The notes: generated by a model not told the origin, from the letters alone. Positions 1-9,092 are shown, counted from the first letter of the stretch. The stretch is 20,021 bases of DNA from JALHVH01 sp964544265 (GCA_964544265.1 CAZJBD010000024.1:1-20021), one strand, 5' to 3'. Program-made: numbers and translations.

Positions 1-20
1 CATTCCGGGTGGAGGGTATC

Positions 21-1811
21 ATGATCCAGACTCTCTCCGAGCTTCTCCTCAACACGCTCAAAGAGTATCCGAAAGACGACCTCATGCTCTATAAGAAGGG
101 AGGGGCCTACGTTCCGCTCTCGACGCGGGAGTTCGGCGACAAGGTGAGGGCTTTGTCGGTCGGCCTGAGGGAGCTGGGGCTTCTCCCCGGCGATAAACTC
201 ATCATCCTTTCCGAGAACAGGCCCGAGTGGGTGATGGTTGATTTCGCGACGCTCTGCCGGGGAGCTCTGACGGTCCCCATCTACACGACCCTCGTTCCGG
301 AGCAGGTCCGGTATATCATCGAGGATTCCGACGCCAAGATCGTCGTCTATTCCGGCCCTGAGTTGGGATGCAAGATCGAGGCCGTCAAGGGCCGTCTCGA
401 CAAGGTCAAACATTACGTCTCATTGGCTTCGGAGGCGCCGGAGGGCGTCCTGACCCTGGATCGGCTGCTCGATATGGGAAGGAGAGCGGATGCCGCCAAT
501 CCCGGCCTTTTCGAGCGGGAGGCCCTAAGCGTAAAGCCCGATGACGAAGCGTCCATTATCTATACTTCGGGGACGACGGGCGTCCCGAAGGGCGTCATCC
601 TGACCCACCACAATTTCGTGAGCAACATCGTCGGTGTTTCGACGATCATCCAGTTCTCCCACAAGGACACCGTCCTTTCCTTCCTGCCTCTCTCCCATGT
701 CCTGGAACGCATGGTCACCTTCACCTACTTATATAAGGGGTGCTCGATCGGCTACGCGGAGAGCGTCGAGACCGTAGCTCAGAACCTCCTCGAGATCAAG
801 CCCCATATCATGGTCAGCGTTCCCCGGGTCTTTGAGAAGATCTATGCCAAGATCATGGACAACGTCCTCGCGAGCTCGGGCCTTAAAAGGAAGATCTTTT
901 TCTGGGCTCTCCGCGTCGGCAAGGCCTGGGGCGCCCTGAAAATTTCCGGGAAGGACATTCCGGCCTCCCTCCGCTTTAAAAGGACTCTCGCCCACAAGCT
1001 TGTCTTCTCCAAGATCATTGCCCGCACCGGCGGCCGGGTCCGATTCTTTGTCTCCGGGGGGGCCCCCCTCTCCAAGGACATCGCAGAGTTCTTCTACGCC
1101 ATAGGACTCATCATTCTGGAAGGCTATGGGCTCACGGAGACCGCACCGGTCCTGTCGGCCAACACCTTCGAGGGCATGCGTTTCGGGAGCGTGGGGAAGG
1201 CCGCCCCGGACGTCGAGATCAAGATCGCTCCGGACGGAGAGATCCTGGCCAGGGGGCCCAACATCATGAAGGGCTACTACAAGATGGAGGCCGAGACCCG
1301 GGAGGTCTTTGAGGACGGCTGGTTCAAAACGGGGGACATCGGCCGTTTTGACGAGGACGGGTTCCTGGTCATCACGGACCGCAAAAAAGATATCATCGTC
1401 ACTTCCGGAGGAAAGAACGTAGCCCCCCAGCCCATCGAAAACCTTCTCAAGACCATTCCCTACGTCTCTACGGCCGTGGTCATCGGGGACAGGAAGCGGT
1501 TCGTCGCGGCCCTGATCGTTCCCAACTTCGAGAAGCTGGAGGAATATGCCAAAAGCGCCGGCATCTCGTTCAAGGATAGGAGGGAACTCATCCGGAACGA
1601 ACAGGTCCTGGGCTTCATCAAGGCCGAGGTCGACCGGGCAACCCCCGTCCTGGCTCCCTACGAAAGGATCAAGAAAATCGCCCTTCTCGAAAGAGAGTTC
1701 GAGATCGAGAGAGACGAGATCACGCCGTCTCTTAAAGTCAAAAGGAACATTATCGAGGACAGGTACCGAGACCTGATCGACGATCTTTATCGGGAGGACA
1801 GCGGGCTCTAG
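21..1811 (+). CDS. Long-chain acyl-CoA synthetase (AMP-forming, FadD15/ACSL type)
   Basis: Adenylate-forming enzyme expected to activate fatty acids to acyl-CoA through an acyl-AMP intermediate in the cytoplasm. Numbering from the ATG at 21, the P-loop-like A3 motif YTSGTTGVPKG starts at residue 181. GYGLTETAP starts at about 368, and TGDIGRFDEDGF with the following DRKKD hinge at about 437. GKNVAPQPIE follows, which is typical of bacterial long-chain enzymes. Lysines in the C-terminal SLKVKRN (572 and 574) sit where the catalytic lysine of the C-terminal domain lies. The 596 aa length is normal for the family. The ATG at 21 is chosen because GGAGGG lies at 11-16; a GTG at 9 would overlap that site. 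I see no signal peptide or membrane helix. The family is certain; the chain length of the substrate is inferred. Genes upstream lie outside the window. Confidence 0.95.
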   Translation: MIQTLSELLLNTLKEYPKDDLMLYKKGGAYVPLSTREFGDKVRALSVGLRELGLLPGDKLIILSENRPEWVMVDFATLCRGALTVPIYTTLVPEQVRYIIEDSDAKIVVYSGPELGCKIEAVKGRLDKVKHYVSLASEAPEGVLTLDRLLDMGRRADAANPGLFEREALSVKPDDEASIIYTSGTTGVPKGVILTHHNFVSNIVGVSTIIQFSHKDTVLSFLPLSHVLERMVTFTYLYKGCSIGYAESVETVAQNLLEIKPHIMVSVPRVFEKIYAKIMDNVLASSGLKRKIFFWALRVGKAWGALKISGKDIPASLRFKRTLAHKLVFSKIIARTGGRVRFFVSGGAPLSKDIAEFFYAIGLIILEGYGLTETAPVLSANTFEGMRFGSVGKAAPDVEIKIAPDGEILARGPNIMKGYYKMEAETREVFEDGWFKTGDIGRFDEDGFLVITDRKKDIIVTSGGKNVAPQPIENLLKTIPYVSTAVVIGDRKRFVAALIVPNFEKLEEYAKSAGISFKDRRELIRNEQVLGFIKAEVDRATPVLAPYERIKKIALLEREFEIERDEITPSLKVKRNIIEDRYRDLIDDLYREDSGL

Positions 1812-1838
1812 GAAGCCGAAATCAAAGCGTCGTACGAT

Positions 1839-1863
1839 CCGGACTTTGGCTCCGGTTTCGTTT
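1839..1863 (+). terminator. Possible weak Rho-independent terminator after the acyl-CoA synthetase
   Basis: A perfect 5-bp inverted repeat, CCGGA (1839-1843) and TCCGG (1851-1855) with a 7-nt loop, is followed at once by the T-rich run TTTCGTTT. It lies 28 bases after the stop codon. The stem is short and the T-run is interrupted, so it may be only partly effective or fortuitous. Confidence 0.35.
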
Positions 1864-1972
1864 ATGGGCATTAGCTCGGCCCGCCGCCGTCGGATTCTGA
1901 AGGACGCTGTCGCACCGGAGAAAATCATCGCCGTTTGATCGTTGTTCTCGCGAGCGTTGCCTGGAATAAGCG

Positions 1973-2620
1973 ATGGATTCTTTAGAAACGATAAACTTGA
2001 AGACAAGGCAGGCCTATAATCAGGCGGCCGAGAGATATCACGAGCTTTTCCATAATGAAATGAATGAGAAGGAATATGACCGCAGCCTCTTGGATTCTTT
2101 CGCCAGCCGATTCCATAAAGATTCATGGATTTGTGATGCCGGCTGTGGGCCTTCCGGACACATTGGCCGATATGTCTTTGATAAGGGAATTCAAGTTGTC
2201 GGCGTTGACATATCGGACAAATGCATTGAATTGGCTCGGCGATACAATCCCGAGATGAGATTTGAACGGGGAGACATCGGCCGGCTGGCGTTTGCTGACG
2301 GGTCTTTTGAGGGGGTGATCTCCTATTATTCGATCATCGATACTCCCAAAAAATACGTGAACAGGATCTTCAGCGAGTTTCACAGGGTCTTGAAGCCGGA
2401 TGGGTCTTTGCTGGTCGCCGTTAAGGCGGGCCTGACCAAAGGATACCTCGACAATTTATTAGGGATAAAAGTCGAGATTTACTTAGCCCTGTTTACGGAG
2501 AAAGAAATCACCCGCTATTTCGAACAGGCGGGTTTTCTTTTGGAATTCATAGAGAAAAGAAATCCCTATGATTTCGAGATCAGCAATGAGAGAATCTTTG
2601 CGATCGGGAAAAAGAAATAA
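1973..2620 (+). CDS. Class I SAM-dependent methyltransferase, substrate unknown
   Basis: A 215-residue protein with the Rossmann methyltransferase core. An N-terminal helix with AYNQAAERYHE (residues 14-24) is typical of Methyltransf_11/25-type enzymes. Motif I, CDAGCGPSGHIG, spans about residues 54-65. The acidic strand-2 end is VVGVDIS, and a GD motif (ERGDIGRL) precedes the strand-4 segment GVISYYSIIDT. The C-terminal part has the usual strands ending in AIGKKK. The start is the first ATG after an in-frame stop. Its ribosome site is poor: only GGAATAAG lies upstream. It follows the acyl-CoA synthetase by 161 bases and converges on the next gene, with four bases between the stops and no visible terminator. 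Nothing in the sequence identifies the methyl acceptor, which could be a small metabolite, lipid or quinone precursor. Confidence 0.85.
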   Translation: MDSLETINLKTRQAYNQAAERYHELFHNEMNEKEYDRSLLDSFASRFHKDSWICDAGCGPSGHIGRYVFDKGIQVVGVDISDKCIELARRYNPEMRFERGDIGRLAFADGSFEGVISYYSIIDTPKKYVNRIFSEFHRVLKPDGSLLVAVKAGLTKGYLDNLLGIKVEIYLALFTEKEITRYFEQAGFLLEFIEKRNPYDFEISNERIFAIGKKK

Positions 2621-2624
2621 TAAA

Positions 2625-4805
2625 CTAACGGACGTGCCCAGCCGGCGACTCGCCCCGAAGTTTCTCTTCGATCGCGCGGATCCCGTATCTCAGCCAGTTC
2701 GCTTCGATCGAATTGCCGCATTTCGCCAGTAAGGATTTTAGGGCCAACAGCCGGGCTTCAAGCGTCGCCTCGTGATTCGGATCCATGGTCAACGCGATAT
2801 CCGTCATGTGCAAGGCACGCACATAATCCCCGTTCTGAGCAAGTTCCAGGGCCCGCCGTGCCAGAACGTCCGTTCCGCCGCATAGCCGCACGAGCTCGGA
2901 GTGAATCGATGACGGAGGCAGCGCGTACATCGAAGAAGGATTTTCGTCAAACCATCCGGCGTATCCTTCGAAGATGCCCCGGACGGCCCAGGAGACGCGG
3001 CCGAAGGCCTGGGGAAGATCCAATTCCCGGGGGAGCGTTATTTCCTGAACCAGAGTGCGCACGTCTTTTCCCTCATTCATTCCTCTCACTGTGGCGTCAT
3101 GAACATAGAGGATCGCATCCCGATACTTTTTGAGTTTCTGGCGGATATTGTCTCTGCCCAGCAGAGGGTCGCCGTGGCCGGGCAGGAGGACTTCCGGCTC
3201 AAGAGAAAGAGCTTTCTCCAGAGCCTTGACGTATTCCAAGGCCGGGCGGGGCGGGCTTCCGCGCAACGTAGAGAGGTTGGGAAAAGAGGAATAATAATTA
3301 TCTCCGATGAAGGCGGCCTTAAATTCCGGAATCCAGATCACGGACTGATCGGGGGTCTCTCCGCCGGCATGGAAAAACTCGAAGTGAATTCCCCCGAATG
3401 AAACCGAGTAGCCCTCATCGAAAAGGATCGTGGCCGGGATAGGGGTCGCGGTCCTTTCTCCAACCTCCTGGGGCAGGGGCGTTCCTGATTGAATGGCCAG
3501 GCGCCGGCTGTCGAAGCCGTGGAGGCGATCATTATGCCGGATAAACTCCACCATTTCGCGCTGGCCTATTACGGGAATTCCCTTGTCCTTTGTCCAGCTG
3601 TCAATGCCTTTAATGTGGTCATGGTGGGCGTGGGTCAGGAGAATCGCCTGCACCGGAGATCTCCGGCTGAGCTGGCGCAGCGCGCTTTCCGGAGCGGCCG
3701 CCCCTCCCGGATCGACCAATACACTTCCGCCGTTCGTCGTAACCAGGTACGAGTTGCAGGAGTTCTCTTCCCGGGAGATAGGGTCGACGACCCTGAGGGA
3801 ATCGTAGTATTCCTGGATAAGCCATGTTTTGAGCGGCTCGTCGATAGGCGGGACGAATTTGATCCAATCCGCGTGTTCGGCAAATAAGGATTCTATGAAT
3901 ATCGAAATCAGGTCGTTGAGCTTCTTGGCTTTCTTGCCAGGTGGAACCCTGTAGGTGCCGGCGGTGAGCGTCGTGAAATCCAAGTCATGACAGAACAGGG
4001 GGTAATTGTAAGCCTTGGAGAGCATGTGAATTTCCTGCCTCTCCAGTCTGGCCACGATCAGGGTAGAAATTACCGCCTGGTGCAGGAACGTGCGGTGGAT
4101 CCTATCCGTGATGGCCGAACGCTGATACTCTTGATCATTGATGAATTCATCCAGGATCTTTGCCCATTCGCGCAACAGCCCGCGCTCCGGACGAACAGAG
4201 AACATGCCGCAATTCAGCCAGGCCCTGACCTTCTTTCGGTCGACAAACGTCTCGACCGTGAAGATTTTCTTGAGATCGAGGTTGCATTTTTTATAGATAG
4301 GCCCCCAATAGGTGTCAACCGGTTCGCTTTCCGCTTGCCCGGTGTTGATGAATGTCACCGGAGCCACGGCCGCGGCCGAGCCCTTCTTCAGGTCGTATTC
4401 TTTCGGAGGCCCCAGGATGATCGTTTCCGGATCGAGCCAGACCAGAGTCCCGACTTTCCCGGCCGTTATTTTTTCCACCTCGGCCGCGGCAAAGGCCTTG
4501 GCCGCGAAGGGGCAGAATCGGGCAGAATCACTCAAGGCCAGGGGCAGGAAGTTGACGTTTTTACTCTTCAGTCGGAATCCGGTCCTCTCCGGAAGCGCCA
4601 GGACGACGTAGATCGGGCAGTTTGCGTACGCCCCGCCCCATCGGCGGATGCTGTCGACCAGCATGGCCGCGGAATACTCCTGGTCGTCCCGTTGGAGGTA
4701 GGTGACAAAAGCCAGATTGGGTTTGCCTTGTTCTCCGGGATAGGCGGCCGCCCCGGCGCCGATAAGGATGATCAGGACCGTCAGGAACGCGCAAAATCTC
4801 GCCAT
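2625..4805 (-). CDS. Exported fusion: GT-A-like domain plus alkylsulfatase-type metallo-beta-lactamase hydrolase
   Basis: A 726-residue protein with an N-terminal signal peptide (hydrophobic to about residue 21, ending GAGAAA). Residues ~30-330 resemble a nucleotide-diphospho-sugar transferase fold: NLAFVTYLQRDD opens it, and LVWLDPETIIL carries a D125-P-E127 triplet where DXD would be expected. Residues ~340-570 form an MBL hydrolase with HAHHDH at 392-397, the segment HAGGETPDQSVIW, IGDNYYSSFPNL, and the final metal histidine in LLPGHGDP. The remainder (EGYAGWFDENP, then a helical ALELAQNGDYVRAL stretch) matches the alkylsulfatase dimerisation domain of the SdsA1/BDS1 family. In SdsA1-type enzymes the bridging ligand motif is GEN; here it is GDN. 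The start is supported by AGGGGG about nine bases upstream. It lies 18 bases after the SGNH gene, so co-transcription is likely. The MBL part is probably an active hydrolase, but sulfate-ester specificity is not proven. Confidence 0.85.
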   Translation of the reverse strand: MARFCAFLTVLIILIGAGAAAYPGEQGKPNLAFVTYLQRDDQEYSAAMLVDSIRRWGGAYANCPIYVVLALPERTGFRLKSKNVNFLPLALSDSARFCPFAAKAFAAAEVEKITAGKVGTLVWLDPETIILGPPKEYDLKKGSAAAVAPVTFINTGQAESEPVDTYWGPIYKKCNLDLKKIFTVETFVDRKKVRAWLNCGMFSVRPERGLLREWAKILDEFINDQEYQRSAITDRIHRTFLHQAVISTLIVARLERQEIHMLSKAYNYPLFCHDLDFTTLTAGTYRVPPGKKAKKLNDLISIFIESLFAEHADWIKFVPPIDEPLKTWLIQEYYDSLRVVDPISREENSCNSYLVTTNGGSVLVDPGGAAAPESALRQLSRRSPVQAILLTHAHHDHIKGIDSWTKDKGIPVIGQREMVEFIRHNDRLHGFDSRRLAIQSGTPLPQEVGERTATPIPATILFDEGYSVSFGGIHFEFFHAGGETPDQSVIWIPEFKAAFIGDNYYSSFPNLSTLRGSPPRPALEYVKALEKALSLEPEVLLPGHGDPLLGRDNIRQKLKKYRDAILYVHDATVRGMNEGKDVRTLVQEITLPRELDLPQAFGRVSWAVRGIFEGYAGWFDENPSSMYALPPSSIHSELVRLCGGTDVLARRALELAQNGDYVRALHMTDIALTMDPNHEATLEARLLALKSLLAKCGNSIEANWLRYGIRAIEEKLRGESPAGHVR

Positions 4806-4823
4806 GGATGATACCCCCTGAAT

Positions 4824-6509
4824 TTATTTTATTTCCTTTCTCGTCCCCTTCATTTCCTGGCCGCCCATCTTAAAGATCAGGGCCGTGGGCTGACTGCCTT
4901 TTTCCGCCTGGAAAGCGACTTCCATTTGGGGGCCGACGGACTTGATAAAGAATCGTTCGGCGGACAAGGGGAAGAGCTCCGTTTTCCCATCGTTGCCGTC
5001 GTTGATGAGAAGGAAGAGACGGCTTTCCTCGATAACGACGGTCAGGACCAATCCGGGGGCGACTTCATAAACCCCTTTCCAGGCGGCCAGAATTTCTGGG
5101 GCGATCAAAACCGGCTTTTTCTCGTTTGGATCGATATAGACGATTTCCTCCCGATCCTGGCGGGCGATCGCGGTCTCGAGTCGGGCGATCTCCCGGGGGG
5201 TGTCCCTCGGCTGGAAAAGCACGCGGCTTGTGCTCTGGGCGCGGTTTTCGACTTCGGAGCCGACCTCGGGTTCGCCCAGTCGCAGAGGCGCATAGACTTC
5301 GAGGCTGCCCGGAAGAAGGCGGCCGGCCTGGATGGCCAACATTTCGGGGTCGCTTAAGGGGACGCGATAAATCATCCAATCTTTGAACTCCGCTATGGCT
5401 GGTGAGTCCACGGGCGATTCTTCTCCCGGTCCGGCAAGCAAGAACTGAACGGGAAGGATGGCCTCCGGGATAGAAGGAGCCGCCACGCCATCCACATAAA
5501 GGTTCATCTCCTTTTTTAAGTCATGATAAATCCAGCCGATCCGGTGCCATCTTCCGTCCAGGAGAGACGCGGGAACCCGTTGGACCTCTCCCGTTGAAGC
5601 GTTTAGAACGACTTCCCCGTTTTCTGCGACAACGATGTTGGAGAACTTTCCGTCTGCTCCGCGGATCGCAGCCGCGATGCCGGGAACGCTCGCCCGAATA
5701 TCGAAGACGGAGGTGAACGAGTGCACGGGGTCTGCGGGAACGCAGCTTAGGTTTTCGCTCCGGCCCTCTTTCTTAGTTGAAAAATAACCCGGCCTGGAGT
5801 CAATTTCGGGAGCGGGCTTCCGCGCCGCCAGAGCCTCGAATAATCCGGGCACGATGGATAGAAAGAGTTCCCGGTGGCCCCGATCGGAAGGGTGGTCGAG
5901 GTCAAAGGTCGGCCCCTTAACGAATCGACCGTCGCCCCTATCCAGGGCCCCCAAGAAGTTGATGCTGGGAACGTCCCAGGAGGCTATTTCCAGGTTCATA
6001 CCGAGGAGAGACTGGTAGATTGCCGGATCCCCGAAATTGTCATTGGCGTAACAGGAGGCGACGATCGGCACGATTTTATGGTTGCGGCACTCGGCGATGA
6101 TGCGCCGGAGGTTTGATCCGAAGCCTTCGTAAACTTTCCGGGGGTCGCGGCCGCCGATCCCCCTGATGCCTTCATTTTCAAGCGACAAGGAGATAATGGC
6201 GAAGTCCGGTTTAAGGGGGAAGAGGTCCTTTTCCAGCCGGGCCAGCACCTTTTCCGTCGTGTCCCCGGGAACGGAAAGATTCAACACCTGGCAGCCGAGC
6301 GGCTCGAGATGCCTGGCCAGTCGGAAGGCCCAGCCGTTTTTCATATCCTGTCCCGCCTCCCTAGAGGTTACCCAGCCTGCGGCGACAGAAGAGCCGATGA
6401 CCGCGATGGTCTTTTTTGGCGGCCCGAAGGAAGGAGAGACCGGCCCGGCAAGGATTTGCGCACAGATCCCTATCGGGGCAAGGGCGCGGAAAAAACAGCC
6501 GATGTTCAT
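4824..6509 (-). CDS. Exported SGNH/GDSL-type hydrolase with LamG-like and C-terminal beta domains
   Basis: A 561-residue protein. A hydrophobic N-terminus (to about residue 25) suggests export, though the N-region is weakly charged. Block I, VIGSSVAAG (nucleophile probably Ser41), replaces GDS with GSS. LNLSVPGDTT fits block II, SLENEG carries the block III Asn, and DLDHPSD gives the Asp203/His206 pair of block V. Residues ~255-400 look like a concanavalin/LamG-type jelly roll (DGRWHRIGWIYH, then NLYVDG). Residues ~470-561 resemble the small beta domain (DUF3471-like) found after serine hydrolases. SGNH enzymes are esterases or deacylases, so a secreted carbohydrate or lipid esterase is plausible; the substrate is unknown. 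GGAG (complement of 6517-6520) lies seven bases before the start. It sits between the PD40 gene (102 bases upstream) and the GT/MBL gene (18 bases downstream). Confidence 0.8.
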   Translation of the reverse strand: MNIGCFFRALAPIGICAQILAGPVSPSFGPPKKTIAVIGSSVAAGWVTSREAGQDMKNGWAFRLARHLEPLGCQVLNLSVPGDTTEKVLARLEKDLFPLKPDFAIISLSLENEGIRGIGGRDPRKVYEGFGSNLRRIIAECRNHKIVPIVASCYANDNFGDPAIYQSLLGMNLEIASWDVPSINFLGALDRGDGRFVKGPTFDLDHPSDRGHRELFLSIVPGLFEALAARKPAPEIDSRPGYFSTKKEGRSENLSCVPADPVHSFTSVFDIRASVPGIAAAIRGADGKFSNIVVAENGEVVLNASTGEVQRVPASLLDGRWHRIGWIYHDLKKEMNLYVDGVAAPSIPEAILPVQFLLAGPGEESPVDSPAIAEFKDWMIYRVPLSDPEMLAIQAGRLLPGSLEVYAPLRLGEPEVGSEVENRAQSTSRVLFQPRDTPREIARLETAIARQDREEIVYIDPNEKKPVLIAPEILAAWKGVYEVAPGLVLTVVIEESRLFLLINDGNDGKTELFPLSAERFFIKSVGPQMEVAFQAEKGSQPTALIFKMGGQEMKGTRKEIK

Positions 6510-6525
6510 ATTTAATCTCCAATAA

Positions 6526-6547
6526 CCTAATGATTATCTGCCCTAAT
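6526..6547. promoter_or_regulatory. AT-rich gap with a CCTAAT direct repeat; possible secondary promoter
   Basis: The 102-base space before the SGNH gene is AT-rich compared with its neighbours. It contains CCTAATGA and CCTAATCA 16 bp apart. On the minus strand a GATAAT hexamer (complement of 6533-6538) could be a -10 element for the SGNH gene, but I find no convincing -35 at the right distance. It may be an internal promoter or operator, or just an AT-rich spacer. Confidence 0.25.
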
Positions 6548-6611
6548 CAATACAAATGCATGAAATTGTTTGGGCGCCTTCTTATTAATACGGAAAAAGT
6601 CAGTTTCCGAT

Positions 6612-9092
6612 CTAGGGGACCATATCCCTGTCTTTCGGTTTTAGCGCGTCGATCGTCTTCGTTTCCATCCAATACAGCGTTCCCTTGCCAGGAGACGGCG
6701 TTCCGAGCCGGGAAGTCATGTATTCAAGATAGTCGGCGGATTCGGATGAAATCGGCTGAACGTTCCGGAAACTGCTAAAAAAAAGGTATCTTCCGTCGGG
6801 AGACACGACCGGGCCCCAATCACTATAAGGCGAGTTGATTTTTTCGCCAAGGTTGACCGGATCGCTCCAGCCTCCGTCCTTGGCTCGATAGGTGACATAA
6901 AGGTCCATGACGCCTTTGCCGCCTGCTCTATTGGAATGGAACATAAGATAACTTCCGTCTGGGGCGATGAACGGCCCGGCCTCGTTGGCTTCGGTATTGA
7001 TCGGCGCCGGAAGCTTTTCCGGGGGGCCGTAGGTCCCGTTCCTTGGAGTAGACAGGTAAAGGTCCCAATCGAGCGTTCCGAGCTTTTCGATCCTTTGAAA
7101 AAAGATTGTTCCATCCGACATGACAGAAGGATTGACCTCGTTCTGTTCGGTATTAACCGGGCCGCCCAAATTCGCAGGATCCGTCCAAGAATCATCCTTC
7201 CGTTCGACATACCAGATATCGAAATCTTCTCCGGGCGTTCCTCCGGCCGTCCGCGGCCTTCGGGACGAGAAATAAAGCCTCTTTCCGTCCGGAGAGAACG
7301 CGGGAGCCAGGTCGTTCGGTCCGGAGGAGAAAGGCGCGACCTCCGGCATGGACCAGGCGTTGTTTTTGAGTTTCGTGGTCATGATCAGGTACCGAGAAAA
7401 GTCCGAGGCCGCCGCGACGAAAAATATTTCCTTACCGTCCGGAGAAATCGTGATGTTGTGCTCATGGAATCCCAGGGACAGGATTCCCGGAGCAAAAATC
7501 TCCGGGATTGATCCCGGCCTCTTTTGGCCCAGATAAGGGCCTTGGAGAAGGGGAAAGTCGGTCGGGGCTGCGGCGACGGCTATCCACTTTTCCGGGGTAA
7601 ACCGCGATGTCTGGGTAAGTCCTCCGGGAGTCGGCTTGACACAATCGTCATCGAGATCTACGGGCCAGGGAATTTTTATGTTCGGAGCCGAAGCGCGGAG
7701 GAAATGGGCGGCCAGACGAGAAGGGCCTTCCGGCATCCGGATCCGATATTCCAATTCATGAGGCGTGCCCATTCGGGAGTTCGAGGCGATCCAATTTTCC
7801 TCTCGGAAGAAGGCATCCCGTTCTGCTCTTGCTTCTTCGCCGTCATCGAGTCTTCGGCAACGCCAGGAGAAGTCCTTGGCGAGCCGCCAGTCTTTATCGT
7901 CTTTCTGATAAATCGCGGTTCCCAGCGCTCCGGAGGCGTGGTGAATCGTGATGCGGTCGGCCTGATTGAGGAAAATATTCCCGACGATCATGCCCGGAGT
8001 ATTGGACTTGATCCCCAGGTAGAGATTGGCGCCGTTCCTGAGAAGAAGGAGTTCGCTTCCATCGGAGAAGGATTCGCGCCGGGCACCCTTCCACTCCTCG
8101 TTGGTGATCGTTCCGTCGATCGTGGGCGAATTCCCGACAGGCAAGGGAATCGTTTCGGCGGCTTTCCGTTCTTTGAGGAATTGGGCCTCGACCCAATAAA
8201 TATCGCTTTTTCCCCGTTCCCCTGCGGTGAAAAAGAGGTATTTCCCGTCCGGCGAGACAAGGGGAAGCCCGGCCGGAAACCCCAGGTCGATAGCCCGCGG
8301 TTCTCCCCAGGTTCGGTCGGGATTCTTGAAGGACACGAACAGCCCGGAACTTGAAGGAGGAGACTGTCTTCGGGAGGCGAAAATGAGATAGCTTTCATCC
8401 GGCGCGACATAGGGATACATATCTTGGGCTCCGACGTTGATCGGTGCCGGCAATCGTTCCAGTTTTTGATATTCGCCGTTGACCAATCTGGCCGAGGCGA
8501 TAGCTTCCGTCCCCGGGCCTCCGGAGATATCCGAGGTATAAATCGTCCCGTCCAGCGTCACGGATATGCACATGGCTTTGTTCGGATTGAGGAATTGTCC
8601 GGGATTGATCGGGTCGCTCCAGCCTTTGCCCGTGCGCTCCACGTACCAGACGTTCATCCCGAATCCTTCCTGGCCGGGGACGGGCTGATCCCAGGTAAAG
8701 TAGAGACGGCTTCCGTCGGGGGTTACCCGGGGCTCAAACGACATCCTGTTCTGGATGAAGGGAACGACCTCGGGTTCCGTCCAGGTTCCGTCGATCGATT
8801 TTATGACATAGATGAGATTCTGCCTCCGCTTGGGATCCATGCGGGTGAAATAGAATTCCTTTCCGTCGGGAGTGAAAGAGCAGGAAAATTCGTGGGCGGG
8901 AGTTGAGATGATGCCAGGCGCGAAGAGCTGAGGGGTGAATCCAGGCGGCGTCTGTCCAAGATAAGGACCCGAAAGCTTGACATCAGTCAAACAGCCGGAG
9001 GCGACCTGCGGCAGGAAGAGGATGGTCAAAAATAGAAAAAGCGCAACGATTCTCTCCGTCATCGACGAGGGGCATTTGGTTAGGGGGATCAT
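6612..9092 (-). CDS. Exported double PD40 (TolB-like) beta-propeller with central CBM9-like domain
   Basis: An 826-residue protein with a signal peptide; ASGC at its end leaves a lipoprotein option with a non-ideal lipobox. Two halves each begin with GPYLGQ (residues ~40 and ~516) and a FAPGI motif, and each carries five PD40-type signatures such as TPDGKEFYF, SPDGKYLFF, SPDGKRLYF and APDGSYLMF. Between them, about 315-510, SPTIDGTITNEEW and NLYLGIK mark a CBM9-like sugar-binding sandwich. PD40 repeats build propellers that bind peptides or act as scaffolds, and no catalytic motif is seen. The start at 9092 is chosen because GAGGAG lies about five bases before it; the internal ATG at 9062 has no ribosome site. 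It follows the ankyrin gene by 46 bases, so it probably belongs to the same transcript. Its role is probably binding glycans or glycoconjugates outside the cytoplasm. Confidence 0.85.
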   Translation of the reverse strand: MIPLTKCPSSMTERIVALFLFLTILFLPQVASGCLTDVKLSGPYLGQTPPGFTPQLFAPGIISTPAHEFSCSFTPDGKEFYFTRMDPKRRQNLIYVIKSIDGTWTEPEVVPFIQNRMSFEPRVTPDGSRLYFTWDQPVPGQEGFGMNVWYVERTGKGWSDPINPGQFLNPNKAMCISVTLDGTIYTSDISGGPGTEAIASARLVNGEYQKLERLPAPINVGAQDMYPYVAPDESYLIFASRRQSPPSSSGLFVSFKNPDRTWGEPRAIDLGFPAGLPLVSPDGKYLFFTAGERGKSDIYWVEAQFLKERKAAETIPLPVGNSPTIDGTITNEEWKGARRESFSDGSELLLLRNGANLYLGIKSNTPGMIVGNIFLNQADRITIHHASGALGTAIYQKDDKDWRLAKDFSWRCRRLDDGEEARAERDAFFREENWIASNSRMGTPHELEYRIRMPEGPSRLAAHFLRASAPNIKIPWPVDLDDDCVKPTPGGLTQTSRFTPEKWIAVAAAPTDFPLLQGPYLGQKRPGSIPEIFAPGILSLGFHEHNITISPDGKEIFFVAAASDFSRYLIMTTKLKNNAWSMPEVAPFSSGPNDLAPAFSPDGKRLYFSSRRPRTAGGTPGEDFDIWYVERKDDSWTDPANLGGPVNTEQNEVNPSVMSDGTIFFQRIEKLGTLDWDLYLSTPRNGTYGPPEKLPAPINTEANEAGPFIAPDGSYLMFHSNRAGGKGVMDLYVTYRAKDGGWSDPVNLGEKINSPYSDWGPVVSPDGRYLFFSSFRNVQPISSESADYLEYMTSRLGTPSPGKGTLYWMETKTIDALKPKDRDMVP

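Noticed and set aside
729..2126. 465-codon open frame on the minus strand
   Set aside because: It lies opposite the acyl-CoA synthetase, whose motifs are all intact. Its translation is low-complexity and shows no domain, so it is a shadow of a GC-biased gene.
3987..4811. 274-codon + strand frame opposite the GT-like/MBL gene
   Set aside because: No recognisable motif, very rich in Arg, Gly and Asp, and fully covered by a gene with clear domains on the other strand.
7524..8354. 276-codon + strand frame opposite the propeller gene
   Set aside because: It mirrors the PD40 gene, has no domain signature and no ribosome site that I can see.
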